Source: an uncultured Flavobacteriaceae bacterium (lineage in GTDB: Bacteria > Bacteroidota > Bacteroidia > Flavobacteriales > Flavobacteriaceae). Taken from it: DNA of 64,000 nt. Positions within the stretch are counted from its first letter, which is position 1, and each line of letters starts with the position of its first letter. The position numbers were made by a program, and so were the translations under genes. The notes under the pieces are model-generated. The model saw only the letters and a list, made by a program, of their open reading frames with translations. It was not told where the DNA came from and searched no databases. The stretch is from contig CAJWPZ010000002.1 in NCBI GenBank assembly GCA_913045325.1, positions 62,001 through 126,000 of the forward strand. Direction: 5' to 3'. Below are positions 44,408 to 54,621 of this stretch, piece after piece.

Positions 44408-45466
44408 TTAATTTAAAAAAACAACACCACTGCTATGATCTTTACTTGCCCCAGTTACACTAGACAAACAATTTACTTCATCTCTTAATTTTAAAACCCC
44501 TAAAAGGCCAAAAATCAAAGCTTCTTTAAATTCTATGAGTGTTTTGTTGGGTAGCACAAGTGTAACATCAATAGAGGCTTGTATTTGCTCCAATAAAAAA
44601 CGATTGTACCCGCCACCACCTGTTACCAAGACGCTACTGCCAGGATTTAATTGTTGAACTATTTGGCTTGCAAAATGAGCAACACAGGTTCTTAACACGT
44701 CTTCTTCTTTTGCTTTTGAAGCTTTTAATATGGGCATTAACTCTTTATACACCCATTCTACACCTAAGGATTTTGGAGGATGTTGTCTATAATAAGACAA
44801 GGCATCTAATTGCTTAAGTATGGTAGGTAAAATTTCACCAGATTTTGCTAGTTCACCACCAGAGTCATAGGGCATTGCTAATTTTTGAGCGTAGTGATTC
44901 ATGACCACATTTACTGGACAAATATCATAGGCAACAGACACCCCACTACTTACTTTAGAGATATTAGCAAACCCTCCCAGGTTTAGACAATAATCATACT
45001 GCGAAAAAAGCAATCGATCACCCAAAGGCACTAAAGGTGCTCCTTGACCTCCAAAAAGTAGATCCTGAACCCTAAAGTCACAAACAACTGTTTGTTGTAT
45101 GTTTTTTGAAATCTGTTCTAAATTACCAATTTGCAATGTAACTCCTTGATCGGGGCGGTGCAAAACAGTATGACCATGACTGCATACAGCGTCCAAATCT
45201 TTGATGTTATTATCTGCTATAAATGTTTTAATAATATCGCCCAAATATTTGGTGTACTCCAAATCAAGCAAAACTAACTCTTTCGAAGAAAAATCAACCG
45301 CTCTGAGTAGCCTACTTCTCCAATAAGTAGAGTATGCAATGGTTTTTGCCAGCGGCATTTTATAGGTTATATTTTTTTGGATATCAAAATAACAAAGCGC
45401 CAAATCTACACCATCAAGTGAGGTACCACTCATTACACCCAACACTTTATAGCTTTGTTTTTTCAT
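44408..45466 (-). CDS. anmK: Anhydro-N-acetylmuramic acid kinase
   Basis: Phosphorylates and opens anhydro-MurNAc from murein turnover to give MurNAc-6-phosphate. The 352-residue ASKHA-fold protein shows VMSGTSLDGVDLAL near the N-terminus, CSHGHTVLHRP, NLGGFANIS, YDICPVNVVMNHYA, and the nucleotide loop LVTGGGGYNRFLL. The N-terminal GTSLDG and internal GGFANIS are diagnostic. Together with mpl (0.6 kb) it shows a peptidoglycan recycling route. Confidence 0.95.
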   Translation of the reverse strand: MKKQSYKVLGVMSGTSLDGVDLALCYFDIQKNITYKMPLAKTIAYSTYWRSRLLRAVDFSSKELVLLDLEYTKYLGDIIKTFIADNNIKDLDAVCSHGHTVLHRPDQGVTLQIGNLEQISKNIQQTVVCDFRVQDLLFGGQGAPLVPLGDRLLFSQYDYCLNLGGFANISKVSSGVSVAYDICPVNVVMNHYAQKLAMPYDSGGELAKSGEILPTILKQLDALSYYRQHPPKSLGVEWVYKELMPILKASKAKEEDVLRTCVAHFASQIVQQLNPGSSVLVTGGGGYNRFLLEQIQASIDVTLVLPNKTLIEFKEALIFGLLGVLKLRDEVNCLSSVTGASKDHSSGVVFLN

Positions 45467-45626
45467 ACCCTAAATATCATAAAAAAAAGGCAATATAACC
45501 AAGGAGATAAAAGTTTATTTAAGGCTTTCAAGGCGTTTATAATTGCAACAATAAAACACAACTAACACAATTTTATAGCATTAAGACAAAAACACAATAA
45601 TTACACATTTAGCAACAATTGTACTT

Positions 45627-45656
45627 TTGAAAATTATGTTTTTAGCACTATCTTTA
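45627..45656 (+). promoter_or_regulatory. Promoter candidate of acyl-CoA dehydrogenase
   Basis: TTG (45627-45629), 19 bases, then TATCTTTA (45649-45656), one mismatch from consensus, 36 bases before the ATG. An alternative perfect -7 box, TACTTTTG, is at 45622-45629 but lacks a -33 element. Confidence 0.5.
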
Positions 45657-45692
45657 CAAACACATAGTTTTATTGAATTTTAAACAAAATAT

Positions 45693-46835
45693 ATGGATTT
45701 TAATCTGTCTGAAGAACACTTAATGATACGCGAGGCAGCTCGTGATTTTGCAAAACAAGAATTACTCCCAGGTGTTGTAGAACGTGACAACAAACAAGAG
45801 TTTCCAAAAGAGCAAGTAAGAAAAATGGGCGAGCTTGGCTTTATGGGCATGATGGTAGATCCAAAATACGGCGGTGGCGGTATGGACACCCTAAGTTATG
45901 CAATTGTTGTAGAGGAATTAAGTAAGGTAGATGCATCATCTTCTGTAATTGTTTCTGTAAATAACTCATTGGTGTGCTACGGTATCGAACAGTACGGAAC
46001 CGAACAGCAAAAACAAAAATATTTAACAAAACTAGCCACTGGAGAAGCTTTAGGAGCGTTTTGTTTAAGTGAACCAGAGGCAGGAAGTGATGCAACATCA
46101 CAAAAAACTACAGCCATAGACAAAGGAGATCATTATGTTTTAAACGGTACAAAAAACTGGATTACAAATGGTGGCAGTGCAGATTATTATTTAGTAATTG
46201 CACAGACAGACAAAGATAAAGGACACCGTGGTATCAATGCATTTATTGTTGAGAAGACCTGGGATGGTTTTGAAATAGGCCCTAAAGAAGATAAATTAGG
46301 TATTAGAGGTAGTGACACCCACACATTAAACTTTAATGATGTAAAGGTGCCTAAAGAAAATAGAATTGGTGAAGACGGATTTGGCTTTAAATTTGCCATG
46401 AAAACCCTTTCTGGTGGCCGTATTGGTATTGCCGCACAAGCACTTGGTATTGCTGCAGGCGCATTTGAATTGGCTCGTGATTACTCTAAAATAAGAAAAT
46501 CATTTGGGACAGAAATTTGTAACCATCAAGCCATTGCATTTAAACTAGCAGATATGCACCTTGAGATTGAAGCAGCTCGCTATTTGGTGTACAAATCTGC
46601 CTGGGACAAAGACAACTCAAATAACTATGACATGTCAAGTGCCATGGCAAAATTAAAGGCAAGTAAGGTTGCAATGGAGGTCTCTGTAGAGGCTGTACAA
46701 ATTCATGGCGGTAATGGTTTTGTTAAAGAATACCATGTAGAACGTATGATGCGTGATGCTAAAATCACTCAGATATATGAAGGTACTAGTGAGATTCAAA
46801 AAATTGTTATTTCAAGAAGCTTACTGAAAGACTAA
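45693..46835 (+). CDS. Acyl-CoA dehydrogenase
   Basis: An FAD-dependent enzyme of 380 residues that introduces the 2,3 double bond into acyl-CoA, passing electrons to ETF. Motifs are FCLSEPEAGSDATS and KNWITNGGSADYYLV in the FAD and substrate region, and the catalytic Glu363 in QIYEGTSEIQ. This position of the base is that of short-chain, medium-chain and butyryl-CoA type enzymes; chain length cannot be told. It is a single-gene unit ended by a strong terminator. Confidence 0.93.
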   Translation: MDFNLSEEHLMIREAARDFAKQELLPGVVERDNKQEFPKEQVRKMGELGFMGMMVDPKYGGGGMDTLSYAIVVEELSKVDASSSVIVSVNNSLVCYGIEQYGTEQQKQKYLTKLATGEALGAFCLSEPEAGSDATSQKTTAIDKGDHYVLNGTKNWITNGGSADYYLVIAQTDKDKGHRGINAFIVEKTWDGFEIGPKEDKLGIRGSDTHTLNFNDVKVPKENRIGEDGFGFKFAMKTLSGGRIGIAAQALGIAAGAFELARDYSKIRKSFGTEICNHQAIAFKLADMHLEIEAARYLVYKSAWDKDNSNNYDMSSAMAKLKASKVAMEVSVEAVQIHGGNGFVKEYHVERMMRDAKITQIYEGTSEIQKIVISRSLLKD

Positions 46836-46852
46836 AAGGTTTCTGCCTTGTA

Positions 46853-46889
46853 AAAAAAATCCCCAACTAAATAGTTGGGGATTTTTTTT
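46853..46889. terminator. Bidirectional terminator, acyl-CoA dehydrogenase / der
   Basis: AAAAAATCCCCAACT and AGTTGGGGATTTTTT form a 15-bp perfect stem with a 4-base loop, between convergent genes. Confidence 0.92.
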
Positions 46890-46915
46890 ATTTAAAACTC
46901 TTTTGCAAAAAGAAA

Positions 46916-48217
46916 TTATTTCTTTCTTATAAAAACAGTAACCGGCACTCCATGAAAATCAAACTCTTTACGTAATTGATTTTCTAAAAAGCGTTTGTAT
47001 GGCTCCTTTACGTATTGTGGCAAGTTGGCAAAAAAGGCAAAACTTGGCCAAGGTGTTGGTAATTGAGTTATGTATTTTATCTTGATATACTTCCCTTTGT
47101 ATTGGGGAGGTGATGTATGTTGTATAATAGGTAACATCGTATCATTTAAGGTACTTGTTTTAATTTTCTTGGTACGGTTTTGATACACCTCAACGGCTGT
47201 TTCTATGGCCTTATAAATACGCTGCTTATTGAGTACAGACATAAAGACAATGGGCACATCTGTATAAGGCTCACATTGTTTTTTTATGTACTTCTCAAAA
47301 TCATTAGCGCTTTGATTGTCTTTTTCTATTAAATCCCACTTGTTTGCCAAAATAACAACCCCTTTATTGTTTCTATGGGCAAGCCAAAAGATGTTTTGCA
47401 CCTGTCCATCAAAACCACGAGAGGCGTCAAACACTAGTATAATAACATCACAATGCTCAATGGCTCTCACACTTCGCATTACAGAATAAAACTCTAAATC
47501 TTCTTTTACTTTACTCTTTTTACGGATACCTGCGGTATCAACCAAATTAAACTCAAAACCAAAGCGTTTGTATCTTGTATCGATACTATCTCTAGTTGTT
47601 CCAGCAATATCAGTAACAATATATCTGTCTTCACCAATTAAGGAATTGATAAAAGAAGACTTTCCTGCATTTGGACGTCCCACTACAGCAAATCTTGGCA
47701 AAGTTTCCTCATCAGCTTCAACAGCCTCTGGAAGCGCCTTTACTAAATCATCGAGTAAATCTCCAGTTCCACTTCCATTAATACTTGAAATAGTATAAAA
47801 ACGCTCAAAACCTAGAGAATAAAACTCTACAGCATCTTGAGCTCTTTTTGAGTTGTCTACTTTATTTATGGCTAGAAAAACAGGCTTTCTACTTTTTCTC
47901 AGAAGTTGCGCTACATCTTCATCCATCCCCGTAACACCACTCTCTACCTCCACCATAAATATGATGGCATCTGCCTCATCAATGGCAAGTTCTACTTGCT
48001 TATCAATCTCGGCTTCAAAGATATCATCACTACCAACAACGTATCCTCCTGTGTCGATGAGTGAAAACTCTTTACCGTTCCAGTCACTCTTCCCGTAATG
48101 GCGATCTCTAGTAACACCACTTACGGCATCTACAATAGCCTCCCGGCGTTGTATTAATCTATTAAAAAATGTAGACTTCCCTACGTTTGGACGTCCTACA
48201 ATAGCAACAATACTCAT
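46916..48217 (-). CDS. der: Ribosome biogenesis GTPase Der (EngA)
   Basis: A 433-residue protein with two tandem GTPase domains that assists 50S subunit maturation. The first has GRPNVGKST (8-16) and DTGG; the second has GRPNAGKSS at about 182-190 and [14 protein letters not shown]-like C-terminal domain follows, ending [18 protein letters not shown]. The spacing and length are standard. It is downstream of era, 103 bases away on the same strand. Confidence 0.96.
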   Translation of the reverse strand: MSIVAIVGRPNVGKSTFFNRLIQRREAIVDAVSGVTRDRHYGKSDWNGKEFSLIDTGGYVVGSDDIFEAEIDKQVELAIDEADAIIFMVEVESGVTGMDEDVAQLLRKSRKPVFLAINKVDNSKRAQDAVEFYSLGFERFYTISSINGSGTGDLLDDLVKALPEAVEADEETLPRFAVVGRPNAGKSSFINSLIGEDRYIVTDIAGTTRDSIDTRYKRFGFEFNLVDTAGIRKKSKVKEDLEFYSVMRSVRAIEHCDVIILVFDASRGFDGQVQNIFWLAHRNNKGVVILANKWDLIEKDNQSANDFEKYIKKQCEPYTDVPIVFMSVLNKQRIYKAIETAVEVYQNRTKKIKTSTLNDTMLPIIQHTSPPQYKGKYIKIKYITQLPTPWPSFAFFANLPQYVKEPYKRFLENQLRKEFDFHGVPVTVFIRKK

Positions 48218-48320
48218 AGTTTCTGAAATTTTTTGGTCTGCAAAAATACTCTTTTAGATTTGATATTAGGCAGGAAGCATAGAGTCTTTATTTCCTTGGT
48301 ATTTTGTAGTTTAAAAATTA

Positions 48321-49211
48321 CTAGCCGTTATAGCCGAACCTGCGTAATTGCCTGTCATTATTACGCCAGTTTTTATTGACTTTTACATAGGTTTCTAGAT
48401 GTATTTGCTTTCCAAAGAACTTCTCTAAATCTTTTCTAGACTCAATTCCTATCCGCTTTATAGCTTCACCCTTATGGCCAATAATGATTCCTTTTTGAGA
48501 ATCACGCTCTACCATAATTACGGCCCGTATTCTTATAATATCTTCGTCTTCAAAAAACTCCTCTGTTTCTATCTCTACGCTATAAGGGATTTCTTTTTTA
48601 TAGTGCATCAGGATTTTCTCTCTGATAGTCTCGTTTACAAAAAAACGTTCAGGCTTATCTGTTAGTTGGTCTTTAGGATAAAATGCTGGAGATTGTGGCA
48701 ATAAATCAATAATGCGTTTAAAAACCTCTGTAACTCCAAAGTTTTCTAGGGCAGAGATTGCAAAAATCTCTGCATTTGGCACTTTTTCTTGCCACAGGGT
48801 CATGGCCTCTTTTAGCAAGGTCTCGTCTCCTTTATCTATCTTATTTATAAGCAGTAAAACAGGGATTTTACTATTTGTTATTTTACTGAAAAAAGCCGCG
48901 TCTTTTAACTCTTTCTCGCCAAGTTCTACGATATACAATAAGACATCTGCATCATCAAAAGCAGATTTCACAAAACCCATCATACTTTCCTGGAGTTGGT
49001 ATGCAGGCTTTATGATACCAGGGGTATCACTTAGCAGCATCTGGAAATCATCTCCATTTACAATTCCTAAAATTCTGTGGCGTGTGGTTTGTGCCTTAGA
49101 GGTAATAATAGAGAGGCGTTCTCCTACAAAAGCGTTCATAAGGGTGCTTTTACCCACATTGGGATTACCAATGATATTTACAAAACCTGCTTTGTGTGGT
49201 GTATTTTCCAT
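48321..49211 (-). CDS. era: GTPase Era
   Basis: A 296-residue GTPase needed for 16S rRNA maturation and 30S assembly. It has G1 GNPNVGKST (16-24), the switch TTRHRILGI, G3 DTPG, G4 NKID, and a C-terminal KH domain with IIIGHKGEAIKRIGIESRKDLEKF. It begins 37 bases after galE on the same strand and is followed by der, so two ribosome-assembly GTPases are clustered. Confidence 0.96.
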   Translation of the reverse strand: MENTPHKAGFVNIIGNPNVGKSTLMNAFVGERLSIITSKAQTTRHRILGIVNGDDFQMLLSDTPGIIKPAYQLQESMMGFVKSAFDDADVLLYIVELGEKELKDAAFFSKITNSKIPVLLLINKIDKGDETLLKEAMTLWQEKVPNAEIFAISALENFGVTEVFKRIIDLLPQSPAFYPKDQLTDKPERFFVNETIREKILMHYKKEIPYSVEIETEEFFEDEDIIRIRAVIMVERDSQKGIIIGHKGEAIKRIGIESRKDLEKFFGKQIHLETYVKVNKNWRNNDRQLRRFGYNG

Positions 49212-49248
49212 GGGGCAAAGATAGCTACAAAAAAGGAAGCGTGTTGAT

Positions 49249-50262
49249 TTACAATTGTTTTTGTTCCCAGTTCCAGGCAGACAATAAGGCCTGCTCTAAA
49301 GTACGCTCAGCCTTCCAACCCAGTACATTATTTGCCTTGGTGGTATCTGCAAAAGCCTGTACAACATCACCCTCTCGCTTATCTACAATTTTATAGTTTA
49401 ATTTTTTTCCTGTAACAGTTTCAAAGGCAGTAATTACCTCCAAGACAGAAGATCCCTTTCCTGTACCAACATTGTAAAAATCAAAGTTAGTTGCTTGGCC
49501 ATTTTCAAGTAATTTTTTTAGGGCTGTAACATGAGCCTGTGCCAAATCTACCACATGAATATAATCTCTAATTGCAGTTCCATCTGGGGTTGGGTAATCA
49601 TCACCAAAAACAGATAACTGTGCTCGTTGGCCTGTTGCTGTTTGTGTTATATAAGGCACCAGATTTTGAGGAACTCCAATAGGCAGCTCTCCAATTAGTG
49701 CACTTTGGTGAGCTCCAATTGGATTAAAGTAACGCAAGGCTGTAGCTTTAATATTTGGGCACACTTTGCAGGTGTCCTGTATAATCTCTTCTCCAATTTG
49801 TTTGGTATTTCCGTAAGGAGATTCTGCTTTTTTGATAGCTGCAGTCTCTGTAATTGGCATCTGGTCTGCTTGTCCATAAACCGTACAAGAGGAACTGAAA
49901 ATAAAAGAAGCCTGCTCTTTTTTTTGTAATTCTTGTAATAGATATACTAAAGTACCAATGTTGTTTTCATAATATAATAAAGGATTCTCTACACTCTCCC
50001 CAACTGCCTTAGATGCGGCAAAATGGATTACTCCCTGTATATCATCATACTTTTTGAAAAAACCAGTTACTGCAGATTTCTCTCTTAAATCTAACTGCTC
50101 AAAGGCTGGGGTAATACCTGTGATGGAAACTATACCATCCAACACTTTAATGTCTGAATTTGATAAATTGTCTATAATAACAACATCAAAACCCTCTTCC
50201 TGCAATCTAACCACAACATGAGAACCAATAAAACCTAAACCACCTGTAACAAGTATCTTCAT
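49249..50262 (-). CDS. galE: UDP-glucose 4-epimerase
   Basis: Interconverts UDP-glucose and UDP-galactose for surface polysaccharides. The 337-residue extended-SDR enzyme has the NAD-binding TGGLGFIGSH (6-15), SSSCTVYGQ (catalytic Ser), YGNTK (Tyr and Lys) and ALRYFNPIGAH. A perfect -7 box, TATATTTG, lies at 50292-50285 on the minus strand, about 23 bases before the start codon. The 234-base gap to folA holds no gene I can support. Confidence 0.94.
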   Translation of the reverse strand: MKILVTGGLGFIGSHVVVRLQEEGFDVVIIDNLSNSDIKVLDGIVSITGITPAFEQLDLREKSAVTGFFKKYDDIQGVIHFAASKAVGESVENPLLYYENNIGTLVYLLQELQKKEQASFIFSSSCTVYGQADQMPITETAAIKKAESPYGNTKQIGEEIIQDTCKVCPNIKATALRYFNPIGAHQSALIGELPIGVPQNLVPYITQTATGQRAQLSVFGDDYPTPDGTAIRDYIHVVDLAQAHVTALKKLLENGQATNFDFYNVGTGKGSSVLEVITAFETVTGKKLNYKIVDKREGDVVQAFADTTKANNVLGWKAERTLEQALLSAWNWEQKQL

Positions 50263-50496
50263 TTGTATAACATTTAATTTTATACAAATATATTGATATT
50301 TCTATTTCAAAAGTCTAATAAAGGCCTATGAAGTTGAAATAAAATTAGGCTGTAAGAAAGATTAAATCTTGTAAAAAAGAGATAGGATAGGTATTTAAAA
50401 TTAGGTATTTTTACCCTTAGATACCACATTAGTAATGCTTTGTTTTTGGTATAAACTAAAAAGAATATAAGCACCATCATTACCTGAACAAAAGAT

Positions 50497-51000
50497 ATGA
50501 TCACAATAATAGCAGCCGCTGGCCAAAATAATGAACTTGGTAAAGACAATGATTTAATTTGGCACTTGCCAGATGACTTTAAACGCTTTAAAGCCCTAAC
50601 TACGGGGCACTATATTATTATGGGACGCAAAACTTTTGAGTCTTTTCCAAAGCCCTTGCCCAACAGAACACATATAATTATCACAAGGGATAAAACCTAC
50701 CTTCCAAAAGTTGGGCCAGATCAAGAACAAAATATCATTGTAGTGCATTCTTTAGACCAGGCTTTAGTAAAAGCTGCTTCACAACAAAAAATATTTATTA
50801 TTGGCGGAGGAGAGATTTATAATATATCTATGCAGGTGGCAGATAGCATAGAGCTCACCAGGGTACACGGCAAGTTTGAAGCAGATACTTTTTTTCCAGA
50901 AATTGACACAAGCCGATGGCAAAAAACCTCAGATATACACCATGATATAGATGAGAAACATCTACATGCTTTTTCCTATGAAACATGGGAACGCTTGTAA
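50497..51000 (+). CDS. folA: Dihydrofolate reductase
   Basis: Reduces dihydrofolate to tetrahydrofolate with NADPH. The 167 residues include IAAAGQNNELGKDNDLIWHLPDDFKRFK at the N-terminus, with the active-site acidic residue in PDDFKRFK, and IIMGRKTFESFPKPLPNR and FIIGGGEIYN (NADPH site). It is next to fabD and functionally linked to folC at 32 kb. Confidence 0.95.
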   Translation: MITIIAAAGQNNELGKDNDLIWHLPDDFKRFKALTTGHYIIMGRKTFESFPKPLPNRTHIIITRDKTYLPKVGPDQEQNIIVVHSLDQALVKAASQQKIFIIGGGEIYNISMQVADSIELTRVHGKFEADTFFPEIDTSRWQKTSDIHHDIDEKHLHAFSYETWERL

Positions 51001-51064
51001 ATACAGATGTAGAAAAACTAAATAATAATATTACTTTTACAACATATACTATACAAACTCAATT

Positions 51065-51946
51065 ATGAAAGCATATATATTTCCAGGACAAGGTGCTCAG
51101 TTTACAGGAATGGGCCTTGAGCTATACCAAAACTCTGCACGTGCTAAAGCGCTTTTTGAAAAGGCAAATCAAACCCTTGGTTTTGAAATTACTAAAATCA
51201 TGTTTGAGGGCACCCCAGAGCAGCTCAAACAAACAAAAGTAACCCAACCAGCAATTTTCTTGCACTCTACTATTACTGCAGAAGTTATGGGAGCTAGTTT
51301 TGCCCCAGATATGGTAGCTGGTCACTCTTTAGGTGAAATATCTGCACTTGTTGCCAATAAGACACTTGCCTTTACAGACGCCCTGCAATTGGTGTATAAA
51401 AGAGCACTTGCCATGCAAAAAGCATGTGAGGCAGCACCCTCAACTATGGCGGCTGTTCTAGGTCTTGAAAATACAGTTGTAGAAGATATTTGCGCCTTGC
51501 AATCTGGAATTGTTGTTGCTGCAAATTACAACTGCCCAGGACAATTGGTTATTAGTGGCGAGATAGAGGCCGTTAATAATGCTTGTGAAGCTCTAAAAGA
51601 AGCAGGTGCAAGACGTGCTTTGTTACTGCCTGTTGGCGGAGCCTTTCATAGCCCACTTATGGAGCCTGCTAGAGAAGAATTAGCCGCTGCTATAAAGGCT
51701 ACCCATTTTGCAAGCCCAAGCTGCCCTATTTATCAAAACGTGTGTGCAACAGGGGTTACAGATGCAGCAGAAATTCAAAAAAACTTAATTGCACAACTTA
51801 CAGCTCCTGTTAAATGGTCCCAAAGCATGCAAAACATGATTGCTGATGGAGCATCTCATTTTACCGAAATAGGCCCGGGTAATGTCTTACAAGGATTGAT
51901 GCGCAAAATAGATAGAAGCGTAGCGGCATCAAAGGGAGAAATTTAA
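51065..51946 (+). CDS. fabD: Malonyl-CoA:ACP transacylase
   Basis: Loads malonate onto acyl carrier protein for fatty-acid synthesis. The 293 residues have FPGQGAQFTGMG (6-17), the nucleophile Ser88 in GHSLGE, and His195 in GGAFHSPLM. It starts 64 bases after folA. It could also supply malonyl-ACP to the FabH-like enzyme at 13 kb. A shared bidirectional terminator separates it from the convergent aminotransferase gene. Confidence 0.96.
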   Translation: MKAYIFPGQGAQFTGMGLELYQNSARAKALFEKANQTLGFEITKIMFEGTPEQLKQTKVTQPAIFLHSTITAEVMGASFAPDMVAGHSLGEISALVANKTLAFTDALQLVYKRALAMQKACEAAPSTMAAVLGLENTVVEDICALQSGIVVAANYNCPGQLVISGEIEAVNNACEALKEAGARRALLLPVGGAFHSPLMEPAREELAAAIKATHFASPSCPIYQNVCATGVTDAAEIQKNLIAQLTAPVKWSQSMQNMIADGASHFTEIGPGNVLQGLMRKIDRSVAASKGEI

Positions 51947-51964
51947 TTTTAAAAACAACTACAT

Positions 51965-51999
51965 AAAAAAAGAGACTGCTTGAAAGCAGTCTCTTTTTT
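51965..51999. terminator. Bidirectional terminator, fabD / DegT-type gene
   Basis: AAAAAAGAGACTGCT pairs with AGCAGTCTCTTTTTT, loop TGAA, with T runs on both strands, between convergent genes. Confidence 0.92.
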
Positions 52000-52017
52000 A
52001 GTTTGATAATAGTAAAT

Positions 52018-53148
52018 CTAATCTGTAATAAAATCAATCACGGTTTTAGTAATAAAGGCAATTTGCTCATCATCAAGCTCTGTATGCATGGGAAGCGAAA
52101 TAACAGAGCTACACAAATCTTCCGTTACAGGAAAATCGCCTTTCTTATATCTAGCGTCCAAATATGCTTTTTGGAGGTGTAAAGGAATTGGATAATAAAT
52201 ACCACTTGGAATATTGTTTTGAGTCAAATGTTCTCGGAGCGCATCCCTATCTACACCATTCAATTTGAGTGTATATTGATGAAAAACATGATTTGAATAT
52301 TCTGATCTTACAGGAATAGTTAATTTTGGATGTTCCTTAAATTTGGTGTCGTATTTTTGGGCAGCTAAAATTCTTGCCTTATTATAGGTGTCCAACTTTC
52401 TTAATTTTATTCTCAAAATTGCAGCTTGAATACTATCTAATCTTGAATTCACTCCAACTTCATCATGGATATACTGTACCGATTGTCCATGGTTTGCAAC
52501 TTTTCTAATTTTGGAAGCCAGGTCATCATCGTTGGTGAAAATTGCACCACCGTCTCCATAACATCCTAAGTTTTTGGAAGGAAAAAAAGAGGTGCATCCA
52601 ACAGTGCCAATGGTTCCAGCTTTTTTTGTAGAACCATCATTGCACTTATAATGTGCGCCAATAGCTTGAGCGGTATCCTCAATTACAAACAAATTATGCT
52701 TTTTTGCTAATTTTAATATCGCATCCATATTAGCACATTGACCAAATAAATGAACTGGAACTATAGCTCTAGTCTTTGGGGTAATTGCCTTCTCTATAGC
52801 ATTAATATCAATGTCAAAGGTATCTGGCAACACATCTACCAGTACTGGAGTTAAGTTTAATAAGGCAATAACCTCTGCAGTTGCCACATATGTAAAGTCT
52901 GCAGTAATAACCTCATCTCCAGGCTTAAGACCCAACCCCATCATAGCGATTTGCAAGGCATCTGTACCGTTAGCACAAGGAATAACATGTTTAACCCCTA
53001 GGTATGTTTCTAATTCTTTTTGAAATTCTTTTACCTGTGGTCCATTTATAAATGCGGTATTATCAATAACATCTTGGATAGAGGTATTTACACTATCTTT
53101 TATTGCTGCGTGTTGATTTTTAAGGTCAACCATTTGTATTTTTCTCAT
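52018..53148 (-). CDS. DegT/DnrJ/EryC1/StrS-family sugar aminotransferase
   Basis: A PLP-dependent enzyme that aminates nucleotide-linked keto-sugars for LPS or glycan synthesis. From the ATG at 53148 it is 376 residues. Features are NGTDALQIAMMGLGL (60-74), the acidic PLP contact VIEDTAQAIGAHY (155-167) and the Schiff-base lysine K192 in SFFPSKNLGCYGDGG. The substrate is unknown. It is divergent from waaA, an LPS gene, which supports a role in surface sugar synthesis. Confidence 0.92.
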   Translation of the reverse strand: MRKIQMVDLKNQHAAIKDSVNTSIQDVIDNTAFINGPQVKEFQKELETYLGVKHVIPCANGTDALQIAMMGLGLKPGDEVITADFTYVATAEVIALLNLTPVLVDVLPDTFDIDINAIEKAITPKTRAIVPVHLFGQCANMDAILKLAKKHNLFVIEDTAQAIGAHYKCNDGSTKKAGTIGTVGCTSFFPSKNLGCYGDGGAIFTNDDDLASKIRKVANHGQSVQYIHDEVGVNSRLDSIQAAILRIKLRKLDTYNKARILAAQKYDTKFKEHPKLTIPVRSEYSNHVFHQYTLKLNGVDRDALREHLTQNNIPSGIYYPIPLHLQKAYLDARYKKGDFPVTEDLCSSVISLPMHTELDDEQIAFITKTVIDFITD

Positions 53149-53361
53149 ACACAAAGCTTCTTATTATAGAATTAATTAAAATATTGTCTAAAACTGCGAA
53201 ACAAATAGCCTTGACAGACTAGACATTTTTATAATGTAAAAATACAAAATTGCATGATATTAAAACCACTACAACACTCCTAGTTGAGTAATTGAGTTTA
53301 AGATATTTAATATCTACAGCACAGGTATATTGTAAAACTTCAATTTTGTATTTTTACACAC

Positions 53362-54621
53362 ATGAGTATACTTTACAACATACTGCTTTATATCACAATA
53401 GGTGTTTTATCTATAGCGCAGCATTTGAGTAAAAAACTGAAACTATTTATGGCGGGTAGAAAACAAACCTTCCAGATAATAGCACATGGTATTTCTCCAG
53501 AAGATAAAACGATTTGGTTTCACTGCGCTTCCTTAGGTGAGTATGAGCAAGGAGTTCCTGTAATACAATCACTAAGAACATCGCACCCCAATCACAAAAT
53601 TGTTGTAAGCTTTTTCTCCCCTTCTGGCTATGAGAATAAAAAAAACACACCTCTTGCAGATGTTGTTGTTTACTTGCCTATGGATACCAAAAGCAACGCA
53701 AAAAAGTTTATAGACAAGGTACATCCTTCTCTTGTGTTTTTTGTGAAATATGAATTTTGGCCCAACTACTTAGTAGAACTAAAGCGCCAAGAAATAAAGA
53801 CTCTTTTAATTTCAGGAGTTTTCAAAAAAGAGCAAATATTCTTTAAACCCTACGCAGGTTTTATGCGCAAGGCACTAGACAGCTTTGATCACTTTTTCTT
53901 GCAAGACAAGCTTTCAAAAGAGTTATTAAAGACCATTGGCATCACAAACACAAGTGTTAGCGGAGACACTAGATTTGATAGAGTATCTCGTCAAATTGAG
54001 ATGGACAACACCTTAGATTTTATAGCCCATTTTAAAAAAGACCATGTATGTATTGTTTGCGGAAGTACTTGGGAGGAAGATCAAGACTTGCTGCTTGAGT
54101 ATATAAACCAAGCACCAAAGCAGATCAAATTTATCATTGCACCTCATGCCATAGATGCAGCTAAAATTTCAGCATTAAGGAAAAAGATGAATAAGCAAAG
54201 CGTTTTATACTCTCAAAGCATCGCTAAAGGAAATACAGACAACATTGAAACGGCACACGTTTTTATTATTGACACTATAGGTTTACTAGCCAAAATATAC
54301 AGTTATGCAGATATTGTATACGTTGGAGGAGGCGCAGGAAATAAAGGCTTGCACAACATATTAGAGCCTGCAACTTTTGGGGTACCTATTGTAATTGGTA
54401 AAAATTATAACAATTTCCCTGAAGCAGTGAAATTAAGATCATTGGCTGGGCTATTCTCTGCAGAAAATAGCACTGAGTGCAAAACCATACTCACTAAATT
54501 GGTAGAAGATTCAAATTTTAGAAATAAAACAGGAATGATATGCGGGCATTTTGTGGATAGTAATACTGGGGCAACAAAAACAATAACAGCGTATCTTAAA
54601 AGTAAAAACCTACCCTTATAG
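53362..54621 (+). CDS. waaA: 3-deoxy-D-manno-octulosonic acid (Kdo) transferase
   Basis: Transfers Kdo to lipid A precursor at the inner membrane. The 419 residues begin with a membrane helix (4-18). The GT-B core has HCASLGEYEQG, SFFSPSGYENKK, FFVKYEFWPNYL, SGDTRFDRV and VGGGAGNKGLHNILEPATFGVP. A one-mismatch -7 box TATTTTTA ends six bases before the ATG. Its stop codon directly abuts the stop codon of the convergent DUF2461 gene. Confidence 0.94.
   Translation: MSILYNILLYITIGVLSIAQHLSKKLKLFMAGRKQTFQIIAHGISPEDKTIWFHCASLGEYEQGVPVIQSLRTSHPNHKIVVSFFSPSGYENKKNTPLADVVVYLPMDTKSNAKKFIDKVHPSLVFFVKYEFWPNYLVELKRQEIKTLLISGVFKKEQIFFKPYAGFMRKALDSFDHFFLQDKLSKELLKTIGITNTSVSGDTRFDRVSRQIEMDNTLDFIAHFKKDHVCIVCGSTWEEDQDLLLEYINQAPKQIKFIIAPHAIDAAKISALRKKMNKQSVLYSQSIAKGNTDNIETAHVFIIDTIGLLAKIYSYADIVYVGGGAGNKGLHNILEPATFGVPIVIGKNYNNFPEAVKLRSLAGLFSAENSTECKTILTKLVEDSNFRNKTGMICGHFVDSNTGATKTITAYLKSKNLPL

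Noticed and set aside
48712-49224. 170-residue open frame on the plus strand
   Set aside because: It lies entirely opposite era, which has all GTPase and KH motifs; the antisense frame has no recognisable domain.
50307-50549. 80-residue hydrophobic minus-strand frame upstream of folA
   Set aside because: It overlaps the folA start and appears hydrophobic only because the DNA is AT-rich; no promoter or ribosome site.
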